Below are positions 28,527 to 38,880 of a stretch of DNA of 64,000 bases, piece after piece. The stretch's first letter is position 1. Each line of letters opens with the position of its first letter. The translations under genes and the position numbers were made by a program. The notes beneath the pieces are model-generated. The model was not told the DNA's origin. It was given only the letters and a program-made list of their open reading frames with translations, and ran no database searches. The stretch is from Kineosporia corallincola (lineage in GTDB: Bacteria > Actinomycetota > Actinomycetes > Actinomycetales > Kineosporiaceae). The DNA is taken from assembly GCF_018499875.1 (NCBI RefSeq), contig NZ_JAHBAY010000001.1:62001-126000 (forward strand). Reading direction: 5' to 3'.

Positions 28527-29161
28527 GACGCCCGTCCCCGAGACTCCTCCGACACCGAGCGGACCAGGCGTGCGGTCCATGCCCGCCCGGCCCACCACAA
28601 CCCCAGTCCGGCTGCCAGACAGGCCAGCCCGGGCCGGGTTCCGAACAGCACGCCGAGGCTGTTCACCCCGAGAACGGCGCCGAGCAGCAACCCGATGAGC
28701 GGCAGGGCGGCGAGCACCCGTGCGGTGGCGCGCGGACCGGCCAGCGCCACCTCCCGCTCGTCCGACTCGGCGATCTGGGCCAGCAGACCGTCGCCGATCC
28801 CGTCGAAGATGGCCGCCGCCGGGGCGCCCGAGCGTTGCACCACCTCGGCGGTGGTGGCGAGCCAGCCCAGCGCCTCGACGCCCGGCCCCTCGCAGGTGGA
28901 GGCGGCCAGGCGCAGGCCCTCGGCGGTGGTTCCACCGACCGCCAGCATCCCGGCGACGATCGCGGCCACCCGGGCCTGTGGACCACGGCCGAGGGCCAGT
29001 ACCTCCCAGGTCCGGTCCGGCGGAACCCCGGCCCGGGAGAGCGCCGAGACCCGGCCGCAGAGCTGCGCGGCGTCGGCCCGGCCCAGGGTCACGAAATCTG
29101 CTGCCGATGGATGACTCTCGATGAACCGGCCGGGTCCGGCCTCGATTCCGCCGCCGCTCAT
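28523..29161 (-). CDS. Type II secretion F-domain protein, TadB-like
   Basis: A 212-residue platform protein that pairs with the TadC-like protein. It has an N-terminal F-domain part (ALSRAGVPPDRTWEVLALG; GVEALGWLATTAEVVQRSGAPAAAIF) and three hydrophobic segments in the C-terminal half. It is shorter than canonical TadB, as in M. tuberculosis Rv3658c. The ATG overlaps the CpaF stop by one base (TGATG), and the stop overlaps tadC. Confidence 0.84.
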   Translation of the reverse strand: MSGGGIEAGPGRFIESHPSAADFVTLGRADAAQLCGRVSALSRAGVPPDRTWEVLALGRGPQARVAAIVAGMLAVGGTTAEGLRLAASTCEGPGVEALGWLATTAEVVQRSGAPAAAIFDGIGDGLLAQIAESDEREVALAGPRATARVLAALPLIGLLLGAVLGVNSLGVLFGTRPGLACLAAGLGLWWAGRAWTARLVRSVSEESRGRAS

Positions 29162-30348
29162 CACGCCCCCTCCAGACGCCCGGCCAGTTCGGCCCAGCCG
29201 GGCCCCGCCGTGCCGTCCGCCGCCGGGTCGTGCGGATCCGCGGTCAGCGCCGGCAACATGGTCAGTTCGCCCCGATCGCCCCGCCGGGCGATCGCGATCT
29301 GGGTCACCCGTCGCCGGGTGCCCAGGCGCTCGACGTGCACCACGGCGTCCAGCGCCGCCGCGGCCTGGGCCCGCACCGCATCGGCCGACAGACCGGCCAG
29401 GGCCCCGAGGGCCTCCAGCCGGGCTGGCACGTCGGCCGGGGCGTTGGCGTGCACCGTGCCGCAGCCCCCGGCGTGCCCGGTGTTGAGTGCGGCCAGCAGA
29501 TCGCGCACCTCGCCGCCCCGGCACTCCCCCACCACCACCCGGTCGGGCCGCATCCGCAGGGCCTGGCGCACCAGCACCTCCAGGCCGACAGCACCGGCCC
29601 CCTCGACGTTGGCGTGCCGGGCCTCCAGCCGCACCAGGTGCGGATGCGCGGGCCGTAGTTCACCGACGTCTTCGACCAGCACGATCCGCTCGCCCGGTGG
29701 CACCAGCGAGAGCAGCGAGGCGAGCAGGGTGGTCTTGCCGGCACCGGTGCCCCCGCTGACCAGAAAGGCTGCCCGGACGGCCACCATCGCCCGCAGCACC
29801 TCGGCCCAGCCCGGAGGCAGCGAGCCGGTGCTCACCAGGGTGCCGAGGTCGATCGGCTGCTGCCGCAGCACCCGCAACGAGATCAGCGTGCCGTCGGGTG
29901 CGACCGGTGGGATCACCGCGTGCAGACGGATGCCGCCCTCGAGACGGGCGTCCGCGTAGGGCGCCGCGTCGTCGAGACGTCGCCCACCGGCGGAGGCCAG
30001 ACGGGCGGCCAGCGAGCGCACCGCAGCCTCCTCGGTCAGCGCCGCGGGGCAGGGCACGCGCCGCAGGCCCTCGCCCCGGTCCACCCAGATCTCACCCGGC
30101 CCGTTCACCAGAACGTCGGTGACGCCGGGCAGTTGGAGGAACGGCTGGAGCGGCCCGAGCCCCCAGAGCTCCGCACGGATCCGCTCGGTCGCCACCAGCA
30201 CGTCGTCGTGACCGAGCACCTGCCCCAGACCCGCCGAGGCCGCGGCCACCATGGCCGCCAGCTCGTCGGGCCGGGGTCGGCCGGAACCGGCCAGCCCGCC
30301 CCGCAACCGGGCCACGACAGCCGACAGCACCGCCTCCGACGTGGTCAT
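29161..30348 (-). CDS. cpaF: TadA/CpaF-family pilus assembly ATPase
   Basis: The motor ATPase for the tad pilus, 395 residues, cytoplasmic. Walker A is SGGTGAGKTTLL, followed by the Asp box LVEDVGELRP, Walker B RPDRVVVGECRGGEVRDLLAALNTGH and the His box GTVHAN. The N-terminal domain (about 1-150) fits the CpaF family. The ATG overlaps the ssd stop codon (ATGA). The gene order ssd-cpaF-tadB-tadC-flp-tadE matches Rv3660c-Rv3654c. Confidence 0.93.
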   Translation of the reverse strand: MTTSEAVLSAVVARLRGGLAGSGRPRPDELAAMVAAASAGLGQVLGHDDVLVATERIRAELWGLGPLQPFLQLPGVTDVLVNGPGEIWVDRGEGLRRVPCPAALTEEAAVRSLAARLASAGGRRLDDAAPYADARLEGGIRLHAVIPPVAPDGTLISLRVLRQQPIDLGTLVSTGSLPPGWAEVLRAMVAVRAAFLVSGGTGAGKTTLLASLLSLVPPGERIVLVEDVGELRPAHPHLVRLEARHANVEGAGAVGLEVLVRQALRMRPDRVVVGECRGGEVRDLLAALNTGHAGGCGTVHANAPADVPARLEALGALAGLSADAVRAQAAAALDAVVHVERLGTRRRVTQIAIARRGDRGELTMLPALTADPHDPAADGTAGPGWAELAGRLEGA

Positions 30349-31415
30349 CGAGACAGCCCCGCAGCCGGCAACTCACGGGCCGGCAGTTCCTGGGCCAGCA
30401 ACTCGCGGCAGAACCGGGACAGCGGACTGCGGCCCCGCAGCCCGGGCGGCTCGCCCCGGTCGAGGGCCACCCGCAGCCCGGGCTCGGCCCGCAGCACTCC
30501 GGCGAGGGGCAGATCGAGTGCGGTGCAGATGCTCGATGCGCTCAGTCCGGTCGGTGCCGGACCCCGCACCACCACGCGCACGTCGCCCGTGAGAGGCCGC
30601 ACCACGGCCGCCACGCGCTGCGCTGCGGCGGTTGCCCGCACCTCGGCGGGTACTACGACCAACAGGACATCCAAGGCCCGCAGAGCGGCTCTCACAGCCT
30701 CGTCCGGATGCCGGGGGATGTCGACCACCACCGTGCCGTATTCGCCGCGGGAGGAGTCCAGCACCGCGGCCACGGCCGTGGCAGACGGCCTGGACAGTTC
30801 TCCGGAAGACCCTCGCACCGCCGCGAGCACGTGCACCCCGTCGATCAGTGGCAGCGCCCCGGACAGGCTGCCCGGCAGCAGCAGCCCCCGGGCCGAGGCC
30901 AGATCGGGCCAGCGCAGCCCGGGTTCGTGTTCGGCACCGAGCAGCAGGTCGGCCCCGCCGCCGAACGGGTCCACCTCGACCAGCAGCGTGGGGGTGACCA
31001 GGGCGGCCGTGCGGGCCAGGGCGGCCGCCAGCACGCTGGCCCCGGCGCCGCCGCAACCGCCGACCACGCCGAAGGTCAGAGGGCCGCCGGCCCGGCCGCC
31101 GTCGAGCCGGGAGAGCCGCTCGGCCAGCAGGTGCTCGCCCTCGGGCAGCAGCACCACCTGCTCGGCCCGCAGTTCCAGGGCGGTGCGCCAGAGCTGCTCG
31201 CCGGGAGTCCCCGCGGCCAGCAGCAGCCGGGGCACCCCGGAGGCCGGGCCGGGCAGGGCGCCCGCGTGGTCGGAGCCGACCAGCACCAGCCCGGGCGGCC
31301 CGGCGCCGGGAGCGATGCCGGTGCGCACGGGGACGCCGTAGGCGGCGGCCAGGCGGCCGGTCGCGGCGACGAGCAGTGGCTCGGAGGTCAGCAGGAGCAC
31401 CCAGGGAGACGCCAT
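30345..31415 (-). CDS. ssd: Septum-site-determining protein Ssd (ParA/MinD-like, CpaE/TadZ position)
   Basis: A 356-residue ParA/MinD-superfamily protein. The P-loop region VVGGCGGAGASVLAAALAR is degenerate: the two Lys residues of the deviant Walker motif are missing, so ATP hydrolysis is uncertain. VLVEVDPFGGGADLLLGAE and VVVDIPRHPDE follow. In M. tuberculosis the homologue Rv3660c affects septation. The position at the head of the tad operon suggests a TadZ/CpaE-like role in placing the pilus. The ATG at 31413-31415 starts the conserved part; the open upstream frame crosses the 6C RNA and is rejected. Confidence 0.87.
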   Translation of the reverse strand: MASPWVLLLTSEPLLVAATGRLAAAYGVPVRTGIAPGAGPPGLVLVGSDHAGALPGPASGVPRLLLAAGTPGEQLWRTALELRAEQVVLLPEGEHLLAERLSRLDGGRAGGPLTFGVVGGCGGAGASVLAAALARTAALVTPTLLVEVDPFGGGADLLLGAEHEPGLRWPDLASARGLLLPGSLSGALPLIDGVHVLAAVRGSSGELSRPSATAVAAVLDSSRGEYGTVVVDIPRHPDEAVRAALRALDVLLVVVPAEVRATAAAQRVAAVVRPLTGDVRVVVRGPAPTGLSASSICTALDLPLAGVLRAEPGLRVALDRGEPPGLRGRSPLSRFCRELLAQELPARELPAAGLSR

Positions 31416-31527
31416 GGACGCCAGGTTCGGCGAGGCCCGGGCCGGCCGGACGGCCCAGTGCTCGGCCTGTGGACGAGGGGCCGGTCGTACGTGTCTGTGG
31501 ACAACTCCCGAGGGCGGATTCGCCGGG

Positions 31528-31630
31528 GCAAAAGGCGACGGCCCCCGCTGGGGGGGAGCGGGGGCCGTCTGGCCGGTCCGGCTCGGGGGGGAGGAGTCGG
31601 ACCGGGCGGGCACGGCAATTAAGCCGGCAA
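31528..31630 (-). ncRNA. 6C small RNA (two hairpins with C-rich loops)
   Basis: On the minus strand two adjacent hairpins each carry a run of seven C in the loop. The first is CCGGTCCG/CGGACCGG (31573-31605) and the second is a 13-bp stem GACGGCCCCCGCT/AGCGGGGGCCGTC (31537-31569); GCCTTTTGCC follows as terminator. This is the definition of the actinobacterial 6C RNA family. In M. tuberculosis 6C (B11) also lies between Rv3660c (ssd) and Rv3661 (HAD phosphatase), the same place as here. The C loops pair with G-rich targets, probably ribosome-binding sites. The 5' end is estimated from the promoter and may be off by about 10 nt. Confidence 0.88.
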
Positions 31631-31636
31631 CGTCAG

Positions 31637-31664
31637 TCTGTACCCCCCGTGGCGTCGAGTGCAA
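31637..31664 (-). promoter_or_regulatory. Probable promoter of the 6C RNA
   Basis: TTGCAC (31659-31664) and TACAGA (31637-31642) are 16 bp apart on the minus strand and resemble SigA -35 and -10 boxes. A start about 7 nt downstream would give a 6C RNA of about 100 nt. Confidence 0.45.
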
Positions 31665-31907
31665 CACCTACGCCACCGGTCGGCGGCAAGTCGACAGGAA
31701 ATAGACAGGTGAAAGGCAGTTCTAGTGACCCCCAAGTACTTTGCGTCACGTTTGAAAACGGATTTCGGATCGCCGCTCACGGTGAGTCATGTGGAATGTG
31801 GACGAAGTCGGTCCCAAATCGGTCAGCCCGGATCGCCACCCCGAGCTTGCGGAAACCGCCCGGACCCTTACGACGAGTGATGGTGGCGTCCACCTATCCT
31901 GAATCGC

Positions 31908-32777
31908 ATGGGTGCCGAGAGAGCCGGGCGGGGGCGCGAGGCGGCGTTCTTCGATCTGGACAAGACGGTCATCGCTCGATCCAGCACCATGGCCTTCTCG
32001 CGGCCCCTGCACGCCGGCGGGCTGCTGAGCCGCTCGGCCATGCTGCGCAGCGCCTACGTGCACCTTCTGTACCACGCGGGTGGCGCCGACCACGCCCAGA
32101 TGGAACGCATGCGCGACACGGTGTCCCGCATGGTCATCGGCTGGGACGTGCAGCAGGTGCGCGACATCGTCGCCACCACGCTCGCCGAGCTGATCGTGCC
32201 GATCGTCTACGAAGAGGCCACGGCCCTGATCGCCGAGCACCAGAAGGCGGGTCGCGACGTCGTCATCGTGTCGGCCTCGGGCATCGAGCTGGTCGAGCCG
32301 ATCGGGGCCATGCTCGGCGTCGACCACGTGGTCGCCACCCGGATGGCCATTCTCGACGGGCGTTACACCGGCGCCATCGACTACTACGCCTACGGCGAGA
32401 ACAAGGCGGAGGCCATCCGTGAGCTCGCGGCGGCGCGGGGCTACCGGCTGGAGCGGTGCTTCGCCTACAGCGACTCGATCACCGACCTGCCGATGCTGCG
32501 GGCGGTCGGGCATCCGGTCGCGGTGAACCCGGACAAGGGTTTACGGCGGGAGGCGCAGCTGCGGGACTGGCCGGTGCAGGACTTCAGCCGCCCGATCAGC
32601 CTGCGCCCGAAGTTTCCGGCGGCCCAGGCTGCCGCGGGCACCGCGGCGCTCGGTGCCGGCGCTGCCGCCGGTCTGGTCTGGTATGCGTCCCGCCGCAAGG
32701 ATTCTGTGAAGGACGTCAAACCTGTCTCCGGCCGGGAAGCCGCCCGTGTGCGGCGGGCCACCTCCCGACCGGAGTGA
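31908..32777 (+). CDS. HAD-IB family hydrolase (SerB-like phosphatase)
   Basis: A 289-residue HAD-superfamily phosphatase. Motif I is FFDLDKTV with nucleophile Asp16 and Asp18, motif II is VSASG, and the distal acid motif is YSDSITDLPML. A C-terminal hydrophobic Ala/Gly stretch (about 245-265) followed by basic residues suggests a membrane tail. M. tuberculosis Rv3661 occupies the same place. The substrate is unknown. No strong ribosome site precedes the ATG. Confidence 0.88.
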   Translation: MGAERAGRGREAAFFDLDKTVIARSSTMAFSRPLHAGGLLSRSAMLRSAYVHLLYHAGGADHAQMERMRDTVSRMVIGWDVQQVRDIVATTLAELIVPIVYEEATALIAEHQKAGRDVVIVSASGIELVEPIGAMLGVDHVVATRMAILDGRYTGAIDYYAYGENKAEAIRELAAARGYRLERCFAYSDSITDLPMLRAVGHPVAVNPDKGLRREAQLRDWPVQDFSRPISLRPKFPAAQAAAGTAALGAGAAAGLVWYASRRKDSVKDVKPVSGREAARVRRATSRPE

Positions 32778-33260
32778 AATTCCTTCTCCCGCGCTGACTT
32801 TCGTCATCCACCTCAAATCTCTTCACCGGGAATCGATTTCGGGATCAGGAGCGTGGTGCGATGGGTGGCGGCGCCCCGCAGCCGGGCGCCGCCACCCGGA
32901 GCACGATGCCCGGCTACCAAGCGCGCCTGCATAATTCGCCGGAGCGGTGCAAGCCCGTCCAGGCGGGTCCTGACGAGGACTGCCCGCGCGTGGGTACCGG
33001 TCAACCGTGCTGTCTGTGCTGTTCCGATGTCTGGGGCGCACCGGAACGTGGCTACAGGTCTACTCCTGAAAAGCGCTCCTGGATAGACCTACCACCAGGT
33101 AGCGGCCGATCGCGCGATGAACGGCGACTGTGCGCCCGGGCCGAGTAGTCCATCCGGGTGACACTTTTCAAAATCTCAATTACCTGTGGACGACGAAGAG
33201 CCTGGCCGCACAAGGCCATTCGTCATTTCCTTCGAGGTCTTCCGGATCCTATGAGAGTGC
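32778..33260. other. Convergent intergenic region with a strong terminator
   Basis: A 483-nt gap between two convergent genes. Apart from the hairpin at 32863-32897 I see no gene or RNA; short frames on both strands have no family features. Confidence 0.5.
32863..32897. terminator. Bidirectional hairpin terminator
   Basis: A perfect 14-bp stem, GGGTGGCGGCGCCC with its complement, and a 7-nt loop, between the convergent HAD and Fic-like genes. It has no T-run. Confidence 0.65.
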
Positions 33261-34121
33261 TCAGGCCCCGGAGGTGCCGACGACCCGGCCCATCGTGACG
33301 GCGTCGCAGACCACACGTCCCTCGCCGGCGCCCTTGACCACCGCGTCCGCGCAGTGCACCAGCCAGGCGGCGACGGCGTCGGCCTGCCCGGTGGTGTAGG
33401 CCAGCAGGCGGCGGTGGTAGTCCGGGCCGGCGTCCAGGTGCGCGGCCTCCCACACCACCACGCCCATCGGGTCGAGGCCGCGGCCCACGATCACGGCGTG
33501 CGCGGCGGCCCGGGCGACCAGGCCGTTGCCCGCCACGAAGGGCCGTGCGGTGAGGATCTCGGCGTGCACCAGGGAGGCGACGACCAGCGCCGGGGCCGAG
33601 GGCGGGGCGGACAGCAGATCGATGATCCCGGCCAGTCGTGCGGCGAGGGCGGCTCCGGCCGGTGCGGTCCCCGGCTCGCCGATCCCGTCGCCGGGCAGCT
33701 CGCCGTCCTGGCGCGGGCGTCCCACCTGGTCGGCCGGCAACAGCCCGCCCGCCGCGGCCAGGTGCAACCGGGCGAGGGCCTGGGCCGGAGCGGCGGCGAG
33801 CGACTTCTCCACCTGGGCGGCCTCCGAGTACACCCGGATCGCCGCCCGGGTCAGCTGCCCGGAGGCGTCGTCAGGCAGTTCCGAGGCACCGCGCGCGGCG
33901 TCCCGCACCAGGTCGACCGGGTAGCGGGCGCCCTCCAGCGCGGCACTGTTGCGGGCCGAGCGCACCGTGGCCTCGGCCCGGGCCTCGGCCGAGCGCCGCC
34001 GCAGGGCGTTGTGCCAGCGGATCTCCGTGCAGGCGGTGCGGGCCGACTGCACCGCGGCGGCCACGCCCGGCAGGTTCTCCAGGGCGGACAGACTGGCGGC
34101 CAGGGCGGAGTCAGCGGTCAC
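33261..34121 (-). CDS. Fic-like protein with degenerate active site (Rv3662c type)
   Basis: A 286-residue helical protein. Residues 193-204 read R-P-F-V-A-G-N-G-L-V-A-R, which aligns with the Fic motif HPFxDGNGRxxR but has Arg for the catalytic His193, Ala for Asp197 and Leu for Arg201. Residues 59-64 (SAALEG) match the Fic inhibitory helix pattern [S/T]xxxE[G/N]. AMP transfer is therefore unlikely; a binding or scaffold role is more plausible. M. tuberculosis has an uncharacterised gene (Rv3662c) in this position. Start is GTG at 34119-34121. The family assignment is from motif alignment only. Confidence 0.65.
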   Translation of the reverse strand: MTADSALAASLSALENLPGVAAAVQSARTACTEIRWHNALRRRSAEARAEATVRSARNSAALEGARYPVDLVRDAARGASELPDDASGQLTRAAIRVYSEAAQVEKSLAAAPAQALARLHLAAAGGLLPADQVGRPRQDGELPGDGIGEPGTAPAGAALAARLAGIIDLLSAPPSAPALVVASLVHAEILTARPFVAGNGLVARAAAHAVIVGRGLDPMGVVVWEAAHLDAGPDYHRRLLAYTTGQADAVAAWLVHCADAVVKGAGEGRVVCDAVTMGRVVGTSGA

Positions 34122-34148
34122 CCCGCGAGCCTACGGGTGGCCGGGAGG

Positions 34149-34622
34149 TCAGGCGGTGTGCGCTCCCTGGGACCGGGGCAGGCGCATGCGCAGGGCCACG
34201 AACCGCAGCACGGTCGACAGCGCGTTGGCCACGGTCAGCACCACCACCTCGACCCAGTGCGCGTCGATGTCGAGCCAGCCGACCACGGCCAGGGAGCCGT
34301 TGGTGAGCCCCAGCCCGACGGCGAAGGCCAGCAGTCCGACCGCGTGGTCACCGGCCAGTCCCTGGTTACCCTTCACCCCGAAGGTGACCCGGCGGTTGGC
34401 CGCCGTGTTGGCGATCGCGGTGATCAGCAGGGCCAGGGTGTTCGCCAGGAACGAGTTCATCATCTGGCGCAGGATCAGGTAGAGCAGCGAGTAGGCGAGG
34501 GTGCTGAGCACGCCGACCCCGGCGAACCGGAGCAGCTGACCGACCGTGCGACGCCGCTGACCTGCGCCTTCTCGGTCGCGGCCGGCGTCTGCGGCGAGAT
34601 CCGTGCTGGTCGAAGCGGTCAT
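34149..34622 (-). CDS. GtrA-family membrane protein
   Basis: A 157-residue protein with four membrane segments (FAGVGVLSTLAYSLLYLIL; TLALLITAIANTAANRRVTF; VGLLAFAVGLGLTNGSLAVVG; VEVVVLTVANALSTVLRFVALR). AANRRVTFG is the GtrA signature. GtrA proteins help move lipid-linked sugars across the membrane for cell-wall or lipid glycosylation. The ATG at 34620-34622 is preferred to a TTG 27 nt upstream. No glycosyltransferase partner is adjacent. Confidence 0.87.
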   Translation of the reverse strand: MTASTSTDLAADAGRDREGAGQRRRTVGQLLRFAGVGVLSTLAYSLLYLILRQMMNSFLANTLALLITAIANTAANRRVTFGVKGNQGLAGDHAVGLLAFAVGLGLTNGSLAVVGWLDIDAHWVEVVVLTVANALSTVLRFVALRMRLPRSQGAHTA

Positions 34623-34719
34623 GCCCCGAGCCTGCGCTCCGAAACTCAAAGCACTCTGTACGTGACTTATGGAAATTCATAGGTTCACAGGGGGACGGAG
34701 CGTCCCTACTCTGGAACAC

Positions 34720-35541
34720 ATGGCAACGGCGCCTGGGAACGTGACGGTAATTGGCCGCGGGCGAACTGGTCCACGATGGACCCAGCCCCCGGATCCTGCT
34801 CCGCTACGGGCACTGATCGTGGATCCCGACGGAGCGGCACTCGCCCGGATGACTCAGTTCTTCCGGGCCGACCCGCGGATCAGTGCGGTCCGCACCACGC
34901 GAAATCGCGCTGGTGCGCTCCAGATCCTCCGCGATGACCCGGTGGACCTTCTGGTGTGCGACGTGTCCACACCCGGGCTGGACGGGCCGCACCTGGCCCG
35001 TGCCCTGGCCCGGATAGACCGGCACCCGCATCTGGTGTTCACGGTTCCGGCGCGACAACATCCACCCCGCTCGTTCGAGCTGGACTCGGTGGAGTACGTC
35101 GACAAGCCGGTCACCGCGGAACGCCTGGCCGAGGCGGTGAGGCGCACGGTCGCGGCGTCCACCGACGAGACGATCGCCGTCGAGCTGGCCGGGGTCACCC
35201 GATTCATCCGGCGGTCCCAGATCCTCTTCGTCCAGGCTCAGGGCGACTACGCCCGGCTGCACACCGCCACCGGCAGCCACCTCATCCGGGTGCCCCTGAG
35301 CACCCTCGAGGAGCGCTGGGAACCGTACGGTTTCCTGCGCATCCACCGCAGCACGATGGTCGCGCTGCCGCACGTGGACCAGGTGAGCACGGCGGGCGGG
35401 CGGATGCGGGTACGGCTTCGTGGGCGCACCCTCCAGGTGAGCCGCCGGCAGGGCCGGCACGTCCGGGACGTGCTGATGGCCGGCACCGACGGCCCGCAGC
35501 GCGGTGATCCGCACCAGATCCGCACCCAGCAGGTGGGCTGA
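34720..35541 (+). CDS. LytTR-family response regulator
   Basis: A 273-residue two-domain regulator. The receiver domain (about 29-145) has Asp81 in [11 protein letters not shown] as the phospho-acceptor and the conserved Lys in VEYVDKPV. The LytTR DNA-binding domain (about 165-258) has [15 protein letters not shown] and [12 protein letters not shown]. No partner sensor kinase lies nearby. An in-frame ATG at 34669 would add 17 residues; neither start has a clear ribosome site, and domain positions do not decide. It is divergent from the GtrA gene. Confidence 0.87.
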   Translation: MATAPGNVTVIGRGRTGPRWTQPPDPAPLRALIVDPDGAALARMTQFFRADPRISAVRTTRNRAGALQILRDDPVDLLVCDVSTPGLDGPHLARALARIDRHPHLVFTVPARQHPPRSFELDSVEYVDKPVTAERLAEAVRRTVAASTDETIAVELAGVTRFIRRSQILFVQAQGDYARLHTATGSHLIRVPLSTLEERWEPYGFLRIHRSTMVALPHVDQVSTAGGRMRVRLRGRTLQVSRRQGRHVRDVLMAGTDGPQRGDPHQIRTQQVG

Positions 35542-35561
35542 ACACATCCAGCGATCCGCTA

Positions 35562-35608
35562 CGCCGGGACAGATCCGCCCCCGACAAGGGGCAGGACCTG
35601 TCCCGGCG
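35562..35608 (+). terminator. Hairpin after the LytTR gene
   Basis: An 11-bp perfect outer stem (CGCCGGGACAG with CTGTCCCGGCG) with an inner CCCC/GGGG pairing, 21 nt after the LytTR stop and 92 nt before acsA. It is probably a terminator or an acsA leader structure; there is no T-run. Confidence 0.5.
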
Positions 35609-35699
35609 CCATGTCGCCGGGGGCTCCGGGCGATTAGGGTCGGGTGAGCACCACCACAGCTGTGCTCTTGATTACGCGACCGTCTGTGAAGGGGATCCG

Positions 35700-37667
<1,968 letters not shown>

Positions 37668-37754
37668 CGTCACCCCCGTATCGTGGTCGTGCACGTTCTG
37701 CCTCTCGCCCGAGGGGTGGAACGCGCACGATCACGACGAGAACGAGGACGATCG

Positions 37755-38147
37755 ATGAAACGTGGCCTGCTGCACCATGTCGAGCTCTGGGTGCCCGATC
37801 TGACCCGGGCCGTGGACGAATGGGGCTGGCTGCTGGGCGAGCTCGGGTACGGGCAGTTCCAGGACTGGCCCGCCGGGCGCAGCTGGAACCTGGACGGCAC
37901 CTATCTGGTGGTCGAGCAGAGCCCGGCGATGACCGGCGGGCCGCACGAGCGGCTACGGCCCGGGCTGAACCACCTGGCCTTTCACGCCGGCACCCGGGAG
38001 CAGCTCGACGCGCTCGTGCGGGAGGCCGGGAACCACGGCTGGAAGCAGCTGTTCGAGGAGAAGTACCCGAACGCGGGCGGCCCCCAGCACTGTGCCGGTT
38101 ACCTGGAGAACAGCGACGGTTTCGAGGTCGAGCTGGTCGCGGACTGA
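37755..38147 (+). CDS. VOC/glyoxalase-family protein
   Basis: A 130-residue vicinal-oxygen-chelate protein. GLLHHVELWVPDLTRAVDEWGWLLGELGY and NHLAFHAGTREQLDALVREA are the beta-alpha-beta modules, and YLENSDGFEVELVAD closes the fold with a metal-ligand-type Glu. The ATG at 37755 has GAGGA upstream. The substrate is unknown. Adjacent to acsA, 87 nt downstream. Confidence 0.85.
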   Translation: MKRGLLHHVELWVPDLTRAVDEWGWLLGELGYGQFQDWPAGRSWNLDGTYLVVEQSPAMTGGPHERLRPGLNHLAFHAGTREQLDALVREAGNHGWKQLFEEKYPNAGGPQHCAGYLENSDGFEVELVAD

Positions 38148-38154
38148 CGCCGGG

Positions 38155-38880
38155 TCACTCCTGCGGCACCTTCTCCATGACGAAGGTCGTGGTCTCGTAC
38201 TCGGCGTCGCTCCAGGTGATCTCGCGGCCGTCGGCGTCCAGGTAGCGGGCCGTGGCCCGGGACGCCTCGCGGCCCTTGGAGTAGATCGAGTAGGTCTTGC
38301 CGTCCGGTTGCAGCGTCATCACGAACTGCTGCTTCTCGTCGTCCTCGTCGCAGATCTCCAGCCGGAAGCCGCCCTCGCCGAGGGTCACGCAGTTCTCGTC
38401 CGCCTCCTCGCTGTCCGGCGGGCTCTCCAGCAGCCAGACGTCCGGCGTGCCCGCGACCGGGATCAGCAGCATCTGGCCGCGGTAGCCCAGCACGTCGTCG
38501 TCGGGTTCGGTGGTGGAGCGCGACAGATCGAGGTCCGAGCTCTCCGAGGCGCTGTCGTAGGCCCAGGTGAGCAGCCGGTCACCGTCGGACTCCGCGGGCG
38601 CCCAGATCCAGTAGTTCTGGCTCTTCTTCCGGCTCAGCACGGCGGTTTTCGTGGGGACGTCGGTGGTTCCGGCGGTTGCGGCGGTCGGGGAGGTGGTCGG
38701 GGAGTCTTCCAGCGTCGGGGACGGCGTGATGCCGTCCCGGTCGTCACCGTCGGACAGGAGCGCGGTGAGGCCGCCGGCGAACACCGCGACCACGACGAAG
38801 GTGGCGACGGCGAATCCGGCCCGGTGGATCGTGTGCCGGCGGTCGTCCTGCCGGTGCTGCTCGTCGTCCGTCGAACTCAC
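38155..38880 (-). CDS. Hypothetical membrane-anchored protein
   Basis: A 241-residue protein with no recognised family. It has a short polar N-terminus, one membrane segment (FAVATFVVVAVFAGGLTALL, about residues 23-42), a Thr/Ser/Pro-rich linker with TTSPTAATAGTTD, and an acidic exported domain with two Cys (NCVTLGEGGFRLEICDEDD) that could pair. Tyr/Trp-rich beta-strand-like segments follow. The GTG at 38878-38880 is a choice; the frame is open to a GTG at 38937. It converges on the VOC gene with a 7-nt gap. Confidence 0.6.
   Translation of the reverse strand: MSSTDDEQHRQDDRRHTIHRAGFAVATFVVVAVFAGGLTALLSDGDDRDGITPSPTLEDSPTTSPTAATAGTTDVPTKTAVLSRKKSQNYWIWAPAESDGDRLLTWAYDSASESSDLDLSRSTTEPDDDVLGYRGQMLLIPVAGTPDVWLLESPPDSEEADENCVTLGEGGFRLEICDEDDEKQQFVMTLQPDGKTYSIYSKGREASRATARYLDADGREITWSDAEYETTTFVMEKVPQE

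Larger units (their letters stand above)
31416..31907. other. Divergent intergenic region between ssd and the HAD gene
   Basis: This 492-nt gap contains the 6C small RNA on the minus strand with its probable promoter. The rest (31670-31907) is A+T-richer DNA where the promoter of the HAD gene should lie. I see no protein gene. Confidence 0.6.
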
